Shown: positions 1 to 7,583 of the stretch, piece by piece | How the letters are laid out: each line of letters opens with the position of its first letter | Position numbering within the stretch: the stretch's first letter is position 1 | Assembly: GCA_001443445.1 (NCBI GenBank) | Contig: LDXN01000023.1 | Span: 9,617 to 42,203 of the forward strand | DNA from: Candidatus Dadabacteria bacterium CSP1-2 | Lineage (GTDB): Bacteria > Desulfobacterota_D > UBA1144 > Nemesobacterales > CSP1-2 | Reading direction: 5' to 3' | DNA length: 32,587 nucleotides | The notes under the pieces: generated by a model | Database searches by the model: none | Told to the model about the DNA's origin: nothing | The model's input: the letters and a program-made list of their open reading frames with translations, nothing else | Position numbers and translations under genes: made by a program

Positions 1-63
1 ATGAGTTCCAATTGATAAAAATTTGTTTAACTTTGTGCAAGTGTTTATATATCAGGTGGAGCT

Positions 64-690
64 GTGCTTAAAATAAACGATTCTATTACACTAAGCTGGC
101 TCGGGCATGCAAGCTTCAAGCTAAAAGCTGGTGAAAGGATTGTCTATATTGACCCTTGGAAGGTTAAAAAGGGTGAGGGAGCGGATTTAATCCTTATTAC
201 CCATTCGCATTTTGACCACCTTTCCCCCGATGATGTAAGACATGTTCAGAAAAAAGATACGGTAATTGTAACTACAAAGGATTCAGCCTCGAACCTAAAA
301 GGGGATGTAAGAACCATAAAACCCGGCGATAAGATTACAGTTGGCGATATAGAGATCGAGACTATGCCTGCTTACAACATCGGTAAGAGCTACCATCCCA
401 AGGTAAATGGATGGGTTGGTTTTATAGTTACCATCAGTGGAAAAAGGATTTATCATGCTGGCGATACAGACGCAATACCTGAGATGAAAAAGCTCAGCGT
501 AGACATTGCTCTTCTCCCTGTAGGCGGCACATATACGATGACAGCGGAAGAAGCCGCAGAGATTGCAAATGAATTTAAGCCGGTATCGGCAATCCCTATG
601 CACTGGGGTACAATCGTTGGCTCAAAAGCGGATGCGGAGAGGTTTAAAAAACTTTTTAAGGGTGAAACAAATATCCTTCAACCAGAGTGA
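64..690 (+). CDS. Metallo-beta-lactamase-fold metal-dependent hydrolase
   Basis: A 208-residue protein of the small MBL-fold hydrolase group (UPF0173/UlaG-like). The metal-binding motif THSHFDHL lies near residues 46-53. A second metal aspartate sits in HAGDTD (about residue 135), and a closing PMHWGT motif (about 178-183) supplies another likely ligand. The substrate cannot be told from sequence; relatives act on phosphoesters, lactones or nucleic acids. There is no signal peptide, so it should be cytoplasmic. The start is GTG, with AGGTGGA immediately upstream (54-60), and the protein opens directly on the family's usual first strand (ITLSWLGHASF). It stands alone ahead of a tRNA gene. The family is sure, the function is unknown. 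Confidence 0.9.
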   Translation: MLKINDSITLSWLGHASFKLKAGERIVYIDPWKVKKGEGADLILITHSHFDHLSPDDVRHVQKKDTVIVTTKDSASNLKGDVRTIKPGDKITVGDIEIETMPAYNIGKSYHPKVNGWVGFIVTISGKRIYHAGDTDAIPEMKKLSVDIALLPVGGTYTMTAEEAAEIANEFKPVSAIPMHWGTIVGSKADAERFKKLFKGETNILQPE

Positions 691-731
691 AAGTTTTGGG
701 TTTACACTGTGATACAAATTCGATCTTTTTC

Positions 732-760
732 TGTCATTCCGAGTGAAGCGAGGAATCTCG
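732..760. repeat. Interspersed hairpin repeat fragment
   Basis: TGTCATTCCGAGTGAAGCGA followed by GGAATCTCG. ATTCC and GGAAT can pair around the GAGTGAAGCGA centre. The same design (TGTCATT.CGA..GAAG.GA) recurs at 32457-32524, so this is one copy of a dispersed family. It lies between the MBL hydrolase and the tRNA promoter. Confidence 0.6.
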
Positions 761-790
761 TTTTTATCCACAGTGCTAATAATCATCTCC

Positions 791-819
791 TTTTCAACAT
801 GCCAAAAGCATTGTAAATT
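791..819 (+). promoter_or_regulatory. Possible tRNA-Pro promoter
   Basis: TTTTCA (791-796), a 17-bp spacer and TAAATT (814-819) resemble a sigma-70 promoter. The -10 element ends nine bases before the mature tRNA 5' end at 829. The boxes are imperfect and the region is AT-rich, so this is tentative. Confidence 0.3.
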
Positions 820-828
820 AAATGCCTA

Positions 829-905
829 CGGGGTGTAGCTCAGTTGGCTAGAGCGTTGCGTTCGGGACGCAGAGGCCGTGGGTTCAAGTCCCACCACCCC
901 GACCA
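829..905 (+). tRNA. tRNA-Pro, anticodon CGG
   Basis: A full cloverleaf can be folded by eye. The acceptor CGGGGTG pairs with CACCCCG and is followed by an encoded ACCA (902-905). The D arm is GCTC/GAGC. The anticodon stem TTGCG/CGCAG closes the loop TTCGGGA, giving anticodon CGG followed by G37, as expected for proline tRNAs that carry m1G37. The T arm is GTGGG-TTCAAGT-CCCAC. It decodes CCG and is 77 nt long. A T-rich stretch follows, without a clear hairpin terminator. Confidence 0.96.
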
Positions 906-983
906 TTAAATCAATTTTTCCTATTTTGTTTCAGACTTTTTCACACAACTTAAAGAAGCAGAAAGGAAAAACATTTAAGGCAT

Positions 984-1295
984 CTATTTTGTTGCGTGTT
1001 TATTCTTGAGCTTTTTAACGGCGATTTTTGCTACAATAAGTATAGCAATGCACCCAGGTGTTGGAATGTAAGACAAAGCTCTAAGTATCAACAAGGTTCC
1101 TAACACAGTAGCACTTGAATTTATACTTCCTGCTGCCTCTTTGATTAAATGCCTAAATGCGTCTCTTTTGTTCATTCTTCCCTTTAAAACCAAATAAACC
1201 ACTTCGACCGAAGCAACCCCGCTATCAACTAGGGGAGAGATTAAAAACTCCTTTGAAACGTTATTTAAAATTCCTTTAAATGCACTCAAAGTCAT
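984..1295 (-). CDS. Small hypothetical membrane-associated protein
   Basis: About 103 residues from the ATG at 1293-1295; a GTG at 1308-1310 would add five residues. Neither start has a convincing Shine-Dalgarno, so the start is uncertain. The first half is soluble-looking. A hydrophobic stretch (roughly residues 65-92 from the ATG) contains ALSYIPTPGCIAILIVAKIAV and is followed by a lysine-rich tail (KKLKNK), as in a single-span protein with a positive cytoplasmic end. I do not recognise a family. It is followed upstream on the same strand by another small gene, 119 bases away, and the two could be co-transcribed. It could also be a chance reading frame. Confidence 0.5.
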   Translation of the reverse strand: MTLSAFKGILNNVSKEFLISPLVDSGVASVEVVYLVLKGRMNKRDAFRHLIKEAAGSINSSATVLGTLLILRALSYIPTPGCIAILIVAKIAVKKLKNKHATK

Positions 1296-1414
1296 ACTTT
1301 TAGACAACACTTCACAAAAGTTTATGGAAACTCCTCGTTTAGTTCAAGTTCTTAGATCAGAAAGTATCTGGAATTCACTTTCATTTCTCAAGAATGCTCG
1401 GATGATTGTATAAC

Positions 1415-1723
1415 TTATTCTTCTTCTGTCGATCTAGTAACCGACTCTTCTTTTAATGCTTTTTTTGCACCTTCTATTGCTCCAACTGCTGCTGATTGAG
1501 CTACCTTAAATGCCTTTTCAATTATATCCGAGGCCGTTTTAACAACGTCTGATGCTGTTTCACCTATTTTTTTTGCTGCTTCGGTTGGAATCTTCGTAAA
1601 ATCTTTGCCCTCGGTCATACCAATTTTTGTCCTTAATTCCTCGAGCTCTCTTTTTATTTTCTCAAGATCTGCTTGTAATTTTTTTTCTTCTAAATTCCCT
1701 TTCTTTTCCTTCTTTTTAGACAT
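1415..1723 (-). CDS. Small amphipathic helical / coiled-coil protein (phasin- or LEA-like)
   Basis: A 102-residue protein. The ATG at 1721-1723 is chosen because GGAGGT (1731-1736) lies seven bases upstream; the frame is open five codons further but loses this site. Residues 1-15 are very lysine-rich. Residues 16-38 (LEEKKLQADLEKIKRELEEL) form a predicted coiled coil. Residues 48-92 are an alanine-rich amphipathic helix with loose 11-residue periodicity (EAAKKIGETASDVVKTASDI then EKAFKVAQSAAVGAIEGAKK). The tail is acidic. The pattern resembles phasins, LEA proteins and other surface-coating helices; this is a resemblance in composition, not proven homology. There are no cysteines and no signal peptide. 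Confidence 0.75.
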   Translation of the reverse strand: MSKKKEKKGNLEEKKLQADLEKIKRELEELRTKIGMTEGKDFTKIPTEAAKKIGETASDVVKTASDIIEKAFKVAQSAAVGAIEGAKKALKEESVTRSTEEE

Positions 1724-2023
1724 AAGTATTACCTCCAATTTATATTTGAACTTTTATAAGTATATCTGAATAATTCCAAGTATATATGACATAAGATAAA
1801 CTATTACAACACCTACGAGTAATTCTAAATAAAAATAAAAAAATCTACAACATAGTGGAATATTATTTCCTTAATTGTTGTGCAAACCTACACAGTATGT
1901 GCAGTGTATTATTACACAGTATTTAAACCTATTTTTATAATTAGCTGTCATCATTATTATTTAAGGAAACTGGATTAACCGGTATGGACATTGCTATTTA
2001 AATTTGTAGGATCTTCTAAAAAA

Positions 2024-2162
2024 TTGTTTGACTCAGATAAGAGCAGAACCTTGAGCCTCTATATTCGTTTTATATCATTTCTGATTATTATAAAGTGGGG
2101 AGCTAATATAAGTGCAGGCTACCTTAATTACCCTGCGATTAGTCCTTGCTCTTATCAAACAA
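2024..2162 (+). promoter_or_regulatory. Structured leader upstream of dapL (candidate cis-regulatory RNA)
   Basis: In the 480-bp AT-rich gap before dapL, the left arm TTGTTTGA(CTCAGA)TAAGAGCA (2024-2045) and the right arm TGCTCTTATCAAACAA (2147-2162) are perfect inverted complements once a 6-base insertion in the left arm is looped out, giving 16 pairs. Inside, GCAGG (2114-2118) pairs with CCTGC (2132-2136). I see no lysine-riboswitch consensus. The rest of 1724-2023 holds only AT-rich sequence and a short ACACAGTAT repeat (1890-1923). Whether the RNA is made is not known. Confidence 0.4.
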
Positions 2163-2171
2163 GTAGGTTAT

Positions 2172-2196
2172 GATAAACATCCCTAATAAGGGTATC
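2172..2196 (+). promoter_or_regulatory. dapL: Hairpin covering the dapL ribosome-binding region
   Basis: GATA-aacat-CCCT-aata-AGGG-TATC folds into a small hairpin six bases before the dapL ATG. Its 3' side contains the only Shine-Dalgarno-like bases (AAGG, 2188-2191), so pairing would hide the ribosome-binding site. The stem is short and the effect is inferred. Confidence 0.35.
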
Positions 2197-2202
2197 TAGT
2201 AG

Positions 2203-3375
2203 ATGGTCATCAAGTGGGCAAAGAGAATTGAGGATCTTCCTCCCTACCTTTTTGCTGAAATAGATGCAAAAAAACAGGAAATGAGGGCTAAAGGTGTAGA
2301 CCTCATAGATTTAGGGGTAGGAGATCCAGATATTCCCACGCCAAAACATATAGTTGATTCCTTAAAGACAGCGGCTGAGGACCCTGCAAATCATAGATAT
2401 CCTTCTTATGAAGGTATGCTTGCCTTCAGAGCGGCCGCAGCAAACTGGTACAGAGAACGTTTTGGAGTAAAGGTTGAGCCTGAAACAGAGGTTGTTACCC
2501 TGATTGGCTCAAAAGAAGGAATAGCCCACACACCTTTTGCCTTTGTTGATCCCGGAGATATTGTTTTAGTGCCTGACCCCGGATACCCAGTTTATAGTGT
2601 AGCAACGAGTTTTGCAGGTGGTATTCCATATTCAATGCCACTCCTTAAGAAAAATCACTTTCTTCCCGATCTTAACGCTATTCCAGAAGATATAAAAAGA
2701 AGAGCTAAGCTTATGTTTATAAACTATCCCAATAACCCTACTTCAGCCGTAACTGATATTGGGTTTTTTAGAGAGGTTGTGGATTTTGCATCAAAATACG
2801 GTATAATCGTCTGCCACGATGCAGCATACACAGAGGTTGCATTCGATGGATTTAATCCCCCAAGCTTTCTTGAGGTTGATGGAGCCAAAGAGGTGGGGAT
2901 GGAATTTCATTCCCTTTCCAAGACATTCAATATGACAGGATGGAGAATCGGGTTTGCCGCAGGTAACAAGAAGGCGATCTCCGGCCTTGGTAAAGTAAAA
3001 ACCAACATTGACTCTGGAGTCTTTCAGGCAATTCAGATTGCCGGGATTATGGGCCTAAAAAACTACTCAAATGGCATGGCTGAAAGGAAAAGGATCTACG
3101 AAGAGAGGCGAAATATATTCTGCAAAGGACTTGATGAGGTTGGGATCAGTTACTATCCTCCAAAGGCTACCTTTTATGTCTGGTTTGAGGTTCCTGGTAG
3201 TATTAATTCAAAGGATTTTACAGGAAAACTACTTACGGAAAGTGGGATAGTAGTTACTCCGGGTGTAGGATTCGGAAAACATGGAGAGGGTTATATACGT
3301 GTATCAATTACTATCGCAAAAGAAAGACTAATGGAAGCGGTGGAGAGACTTAGAAAGGCGAGGTTTGTAAGTTAA
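2203..3375 (+). CDS. dapL: LL-diaminopimelate aminotransferase
   Basis: A 390-residue class I/II PLP aminotransferase, the normal length for DapL. It transfers an amino group from glutamate to tetrahydrodipicolinate, giving LL-diaminopimelate in one step for lysine and peptidoglycan, bypassing DapC/D/E. Diagnostic pieces are the N-terminal IDLGVGDPDIPTP, HRYPSYEGMLAFR, the PLP-contact NYPNNPTSAV, HDAAYTEVAFDG and the Schiff-base lysine K240 in SLSKTFNMTGWRIGF, with a C-terminal RVSI substrate arginine. An in-frame TAG directly precedes the ATG, fixing the start at or after 2203. The ribosome-binding site is weak and sits in a small hairpin. A glycosyltransferase follows 33 bases later and may be co-transcribed. 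Close aspartate/alanine aminotransferases are the alternative, but the overall pattern favours DapL. Confidence 0.88.
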   Translation: MVIKWAKRIEDLPPYLFAEIDAKKQEMRAKGVDLIDLGVGDPDIPTPKHIVDSLKTAAEDPANHRYPSYEGMLAFRAAAANWYRERFGVKVEPETEVVTLIGSKEGIAHTPFAFVDPGDIVLVPDPGYPVYSVATSFAGGIPYSMPLLKKNHFLPDLNAIPEDIKRRAKLMFINYPNNPTSAVTDIGFFREVVDFASKYGIIVCHDAAYTEVAFDGFNPPSFLEVDGAKEVGMEFHSLSKTFNMTGWRIGFAAGNKKAISGLGKVKTNIDSGVFQAIQIAGIMGLKNYSNGMAERKRIYEERRNIFCKGLDEVGISYYPPKATFYVWFEVPGSINSKDFTGKLLTESGIVVTPGVGFGKHGEGYIRVSITIAKERLMEAVERLRKARFVS

Positions 3376-3408
3376 TTATCTTGAAAACCAACTATTGAAA
3401 AGATCCAT

Positions 3409-4956
3409 ATGAACCTAGAGAGCTTAGTTGTATTCACCAAAGGATTTCTCACAGTTATCTATTTAATGACATTCGGGCTTCTCTGTATCTTCGGTCTCCA
3501 TAGATATTATCTTGCTTGTCTATTTAACAAGTATAAGAATCAAACCCCTAAGCCCAAGAAGAAGCTAAACAAACTGCCAGTTGTCACCGTTCAGCTTCCG
3601 ATTTATAACGAGATGTATGTTGTAGAAAGGCTAATCTCATCAGTTTGTAATATAGACTATCCAAAAGAACTCCTAGAGGTCCAGGTGCTTGATGATTCAA
3701 CTGATCAAACTCAAGAGATTGCCCAACAAATAGTTGATTCGTTTAAAATCCAAGGATTTCACGCACACTACATTCATAGAGACAATAGAAAGGGATTTAA
3801 AGCTGGAGCATTAGAAGAGGGGCTTAAATCCGCCAAGGGCGAATTGATTGCCGTGTTCGATGCAGATTTTATTCCGCCAAAAGATTTTCTAAGAAAAACG
3901 GTGGACTTCTTCTCGGATCCCAAAATTGGCATGGTTCAGGTAAGGTGGGGGCACGTAAACCTAGACTACTCTACCCTTACAAGGGCTCAATCAATACTAC
4001 TTGATGGGCACTTTGTCATTGAGCAAGCGTCTAGGTATTTTGGAGGAAGATTTTTTAACTTCAACGGCACTGCGGGAGTTTTAAGAAGGGAGTGTATAGA
4101 ATCAGCGGGGGGGTGGCAGCACGACACGCTTACAGAAGACCTTGATCTTAGTTACAGAGCACAGCTTAAAGGATGGAGGTTCGTATACCTTAAGGATTTT
4201 GTAGCCAATGCAGAGCTCCCTGTAGACATGAATGCATTTAAATCCCAACAACACAGATGGACAAAGGGAGCGATTCAAACAGCTAAGAAACTCCTTCCTC
4301 AAATACTCAAATCTAAGGATCTTCCTATACAGATAAAAATCGAAGCAGCATTTCACCTTTTAGGTAATTTTTCATACGTACTTTTATTGCTTCTTTTATT
4401 CTTAATGCTTCCAATATCATATCTATGGCGTTCCATAGGATGGGAGAAAGTAGTGTTACTCAATCTATTTGCAATATCAACCGGTACGATAAGTGTGATA
4501 AGGTTCTATATAATTACTCTCAAAGAGGTTTATGGAAAGAACTGGATACGTTATGCGAAATATATTCCACTCTCAATCGCCCTTGGGACTGGGATCGCTC
4601 TCAATAACTCGAGGGCTGTATTTGAAGCCTTGTTCTCAAAAAACTCTGAATTTAAAAGAACCCCAAAATTTGCTGTAACCACTAGTAAAGACAACTGGCG
4701 TACAAGAAGCTATACCACATCAAAAGAGATAACCACGTTAATAGAACTCGCAATAGGGCTTCTTTTCATGTTCCAAACATTCTACGCAATATTTATGGGA
4801 TATCTTGGATGGATTCCTTTTCTTCTTATTATTCAACTGGGCTTTCTTTATACCTCAATACTCTCTATTTTCCATGGTTGGCGGCGCCTTCCAGTGACGA
4901 TAAACCCACTTGAATTTGGCCCTAAACCAGCCCTTACAAAAGAGAATAATCTTTAG
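3409..4956 (+). CDS. Family 2 processive glycosyltransferase (cellulose/mannan synthase-like)
   Basis: A 515-residue inner-membrane enzyme. One N-terminal span (about residues 10-32) is followed by a cytoplasmic GT-A domain with all the processive GT2 landmarks: VQLPIYNE (60s), DDSTD (D95-D96, UDP binding), DADF (D151, D153, metal), TED (D244, catalytic base) and QQHRW (Q280-W284, acceptor/processivity). Four to five C-terminal spans follow (about 320-400 and 440-500). There is no PilZ domain, so no direct c-di-GMP control is visible, and no BcsB-like partner sits beside it. Relatives make beta-linked glucans, mannans or glucomannans, or glycosylate lipids, so the product is a surface polysaccharide or glycolipid of unknown structure. 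Confidence 0.9.
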   Translation: MNLESLVVFTKGFLTVIYLMTFGLLCIFGLHRYYLACLFNKYKNQTPKPKKKLNKLPVVTVQLPIYNEMYVVERLISSVCNIDYPKELLEVQVLDDSTDQTQEIAQQIVDSFKIQGFHAHYIHRDNRKGFKAGALEEGLKSAKGELIAVFDADFIPPKDFLRKTVDFFSDPKIGMVQVRWGHVNLDYSTLTRAQSILLDGHFVIEQASRYFGGRFFNFNGTAGVLRRECIESAGGWQHDTLTEDLDLSYRAQLKGWRFVYLKDFVANAELPVDMNAFKSQQHRWTKGAIQTAKKLLPQILKSKDLPIQIKIEAAFHLLGNFSYVLLLLLLFLMLPISYLWRSIGWEKVVLLNLFAISTGTISVIRFYIITLKEVYGKNWIRYAKYIPLSIALGTGIALNNSRAVFEALFSKNSEFKRTPKFAVTTSKDNWRTRSYTTSKEITTLIELAIGLLFMFQTFYAIFMGYLGWIPFLLIIQLGFLYTSILSIFHGWRRLPVTINPLEFGPKPALTKENNL

Positions 4957-5135
4957 AAATACACGTCAGCTATCATAAAATTGCAAACAAAATTTTAGGA
5001 AGGTCATTTTTCTTGATTAAGTAACTAGAGTTTGAACAGCAATTAGCATTTTCAAATCTTGTGTTCTTTTCAAAAAATTCAATTGCATCCGTTTCTGTAT
5101 ACTTTAAATTGTTATTTGTTACTGAATCTCCCTTT

Positions 5136-6307
5136 TCAATCACAAACTGCTATAATTGTACTATCTACAAACCTTTTAAATCCTTCCTGAAACTCTTTTG
5201 CTATGTCATAGCTTCTTGACATCTCCCTTTCTAAATTAGGCTGATCGTGGCTTTGAACGTTAAAGGGATATTCATGTATACCTAGTTTTAAGTTTTCATC
5301 TACCCATCCAAGATTTTTCCCCATTCCCTTTATGGTATAACCTTATCATTTCCGCTTCCTATTATCCTTATTCTCTTTTTTAATCTTTCTAGATTAGGAC
5401 CAAGTATGGATTGATCGCTTAAAAAAACCGCCTTGAACATCAAGGCCTCTACTTTCTCCATATGAGGGAAATTTTTACCTTGTTTATAGAACTCGATTAG
5501 CCTCTCACTTGCGTTTCTATCTAGAATAAGTGGGCTTATCGGGTTTGCATTTAAATCAGGATCATGACTATTAATAGCTGCCCCTGAACAGAAGATTATG
5601 AGCTTGCCTTGAGATAAAATAGGATTATCCCCTACTCCCAAAAAAAGAATCAAGGCAAGGTAGCCTCCTAGTGAGTAACCTAGAAAGTGCACCCTTGTGC
5701 CTTTGGTAAAGGGAGAGAACGTCCTATCTTCTCGCCAAACCCTATATTCTCCGCAATATAAGGTATTGACCAAATCAATCATGTCATTATAAGTCTGAAG
5801 ACCAGCAAGAAAAAACCTTTCGGGATGCTCATGAAGCCTTTCACTCAAGATAACGTTATAAGAGGTACAGGTGCTGTTACCTTCCAGATTTCTTCTAACT
5901 GATAGCTTCTTCCCAACCTCCTCAGGAATAAACCAACCTTTCGGACGCCTATTTATCAGAAAGGCTATAGGGAAAATAATTGTAGGAATACCCGATGCCG
6001 CAAAACTTGCTGCCCAAGGAAAGAATTTTCTATATTCACTTTCGTTAAGCCCGTTGAGAATGATTATTACTTCGTCAAACTGTTTGTTACCCTCTGGAAG
6101 GAAAAGCATGTACGGGAACTGGATGTTATCTACTACATCTTGATCCTCTCTAAGAAGGCAACTGTAGTTATTTGATACAAAGTCTACCTTGTGTATTGAA
6201 ACTCCATCTTGGGTTAACTGAGGTAGATTCACCCCAAATCTCATCCTTCTTTCCCGAAATTCCCGATATAGAGATCCGGCTTGAAAAATATATTGGATTT
6301 TAGACAT
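5136..6307 (-). pseudogene. Alpha/beta-hydrolase fold protein split by a frameshift
   Basis: Two adjacent minus-strand frames make one protein. The first (6307 down to 5330, 325 residues) carries the nucleophile elbow GYSLGGYLAL and ends GSGNDKVIP, the usual site of the acidic triad residue. The second frame (ending 5136) continues IKGMGKNLGWVDENLKLGIH and supplies the likely catalytic histidine in VQSHDQP. A -1 shift at the CCATAA around 5331 joins them as VIP|IKGM, so a single base has been lost in the gene or in the read. Joined, it is about 390 residues with no signal peptide. The start ATG has a GAGAGA-like site upstream. The substrate is unknown. It faces the TetR gene across 530 bp and could be its target. 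Confidence 0.8.
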
Positions 6308-6350
6308 TTTTTTCTCTCTAATCAGTAGTAGTCCGCAATAAACTTTTAGT

Positions 6351-6420
6351 CAGGGTTAGAAAACCCCACCTTCTGCTTATTATAGTCCTCCTAAGACAGT
6401 CGGGACATTCTTGTCACGCA
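6351..6420. repeat. Diverged copy of the three-hairpin repeat
   Basis: The copy begins CAGGGTTAGAAAACCCC and ends GGGACATTCTTGTC, matching the two ends of the units at 13649-13830. GGGTT-AGAA-AACCC and GACA-TTCT-TGTC each form a small hairpin. The central stem is degenerate. It lies 44 bases upstream of the hydrolase start. Confidence 0.65.
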
Positions 6421-6483
6421 ATTAAATTAATCCCATATTAATTCTTGGACTACTTTTCGTTGCAAGATTTAGCCCTTTTTAGT

Positions 6484-6585
6484 TTCCCAATAAAAAGGTA
6501 CTTGACAAGGAATAGAAGTTATTATAATATGACTGACTAGTCAGTTCAGTTAGAATAAAAACATGGCTAAATTAAAAAGCGATAC
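6484..6585 (+). repeat. Upstream copy of duplicated tetR control region
   Basis: About 100 bp repeated at 6763-6866 with a constant 279-bp offset and no indel from the -35 region to the start codon. The two copies differ at only a handful of bases. This copy keeps the promoter, the palindromic operator and ATGGCTAAA (6563), then diverges, so its frame encodes only MAKLKSDTLSFEFW before a stop. It looks like a decayed relic of the tetR 5' end. Confidence 0.85.
6502..6545 (+). promoter_or_regulatory. Promoter and TetR-type operator, copy 1
   Basis: TTGACA (6502-6507), a 17-bp spacer and TAATAT (6525-6530); TATAAT at 6523 would give a 15-bp spacer. The perfect 14-bp palindrome ACTGACTAGTCAGT (6532-6545) follows and would cover the transcription start. 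TGACTAGTCA cores are typical of TetR/AcrR operators. It drives no intact gene directly, but it could read through to tetR 280 bp on. Confidence 0.65.
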
Positions 6586-6762
6586 TTTATCATTTGAGTT
6601 CTGGTAACTCATGTCTTCCCGTTTTAAGATTTCTACTTAGATACTGTGAACTCCTTATCTGTTTTCTCACCTTTCCTATTTCGCTTAAAGACCCATTACT
6701 AAGTGTAAGTTCGTTTTTTTAATCTTTTCTTATAGTTACAGTCAAAGATACTCAAATTTATC

Positions 6763-6866
6763 TTCCTAATAAAAAGGTACTTGACAAGGAATAGAAGTTA
6801 TTATAAGATGACTGACTAGTCAGTTCAGTTAGAATAATTACATGGCTAAAGCAAAAGAAGCGATAA
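6763..6866 (+). repeat. Downstream copy of duplicated tetR control region
   Basis: The partner of 6484-6585. It contains the functional-looking promoter/operator and the start of the intact TetR gene. The 177 bp between the two copies shows no gene. Confidence 0.85.
6781..6824 (+). promoter_or_regulatory. tetR promoter with autoregulatory operator, copy 2
   Basis: TTGACA (6781-6786), a 17-bp spacer and TAAGAT (6804-6809), then the same 14-bp palindrome ACTGACTAGTCAGT (6811-6824), placed over the expected start site. This is a classic autorepression layout. The leader would be about 26 nt and lacks a clear Shine-Dalgarno. Confidence 0.75.
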
Positions 6867-7534
6867 GTAAAAAGCTACTAGGTGTTGGTTACCGTACAAA
6901 GAGAGCAACGCGGAGTAGAGAGATTATACGAATAGCAGCCCAACTCTTTTCCGAAAAAAGTTACCATGATGTTACAATGGATGAGGTCGCTTCAAAAGTA
7001 GGAGTAGCAAAGGGTACGCTTTACCTTTACTTCGATTCTAAGGAAAGACTATATCTTGAAATTTTAGAGCATGGCTTTGAAGCCATTGAATCTCTTATTG
7101 AAAGGGAGATAGAAAAGAGTGACCCAGCTCCAGAGAAATTAAAGAAGGTCCTAAAACTCATATTTAAATTCTATCGTCAGAACCTGGATGTGCTTCGAAT
7201 TCTAAGTAGGGACGAAACACATCTTATTCGAGAACACTACGAGTTTACAGAACACTGGAGGGATAGAAGAATAAAACTCTATGAAAAAATCCTCGAAAAA
7301 GGGGTGAGGGAAGGCTCCTTCCGTCAAATAAACACAAAGCTTACAGCATTAATAATCTTTGGTCTTGTAAGGTCAGTTATGTTTTTCTACGAGACTGATA
7401 AAAGTGCTGAAGAAACAGCAGAAGAGGTATTTTCTGTAGTTGATAAGGGGATTCTTGCTATTCCTCATATGGATTTTATGTATAGTAAAGAAATTACTAA
7501 GAGGAGTGAAATACAGCAAAAATCCCGAGAATAA
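6842..7534 (+). CDS. TetR/AcrR-family transcriptional regulator
   Basis: A 230-residue protein with the TetR N-terminal helix-turn-helix at about residues 22-70: REIIRIAAQLFSEKSYHDVT followed by MDEVASKVGVAKGTLYLYFD and SKERLYLEILEHG. The C-terminal ligand domain is all-helical and does not reveal the effector; the group resembles the FadR/YcdC-type TetR_C regulators. The ATG is supported by its conservation in the duplicated upstream copy, although no strong ribosome-binding site is present. The 14-bp operator over its own promoter implies autoregulation. The aminotransferase 49 bp downstream and the divergent hydrolase are the obvious candidate targets. Confidence 0.92.
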   Translation: MAKAKEAISKKLLGVGYRTKRATRSREIIRIAAQLFSEKSYHDVTMDEVASKVGVAKGTLYLYFDSKERLYLEILEHGFEAIESLIEREIEKSDPAPEKLKKVLKLIFKFYRQNLDVLRILSRDETHLIREHYEFTEHWRDRRIKLYEKILEKGVREGSFRQINTKLTALIIFGLVRSVMFFYETDKSAEETAEEVFSVVDKGILAIPHMDFMYSKEITKRSEIQQKSRE

Positions 7535-7583
7535 GATAAATGACTGCTAAATAAATAATTTTTAATAACAGGAGGTATAGCCA

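Noticed and set aside
2024-2162. Lysine riboswitch
   Set aside because: The expected conserved core of the L-box is not visible; only the stem structure supports regulation.
1991-2173. 60-codon plus-strand frame in the dapL leader
   Set aside because: Hydrophobic, AT-driven composition, no ribosome-binding site, and it overlaps the inverted-repeat arms; more likely non-coding.
5331-5338. Programmed -1 ribosomal frameshift in the hydrolase
   Set aside because: No X-XXY-YYZ slippery heptamer or downstream pseudoknot is visible; a single-base loss is simpler.
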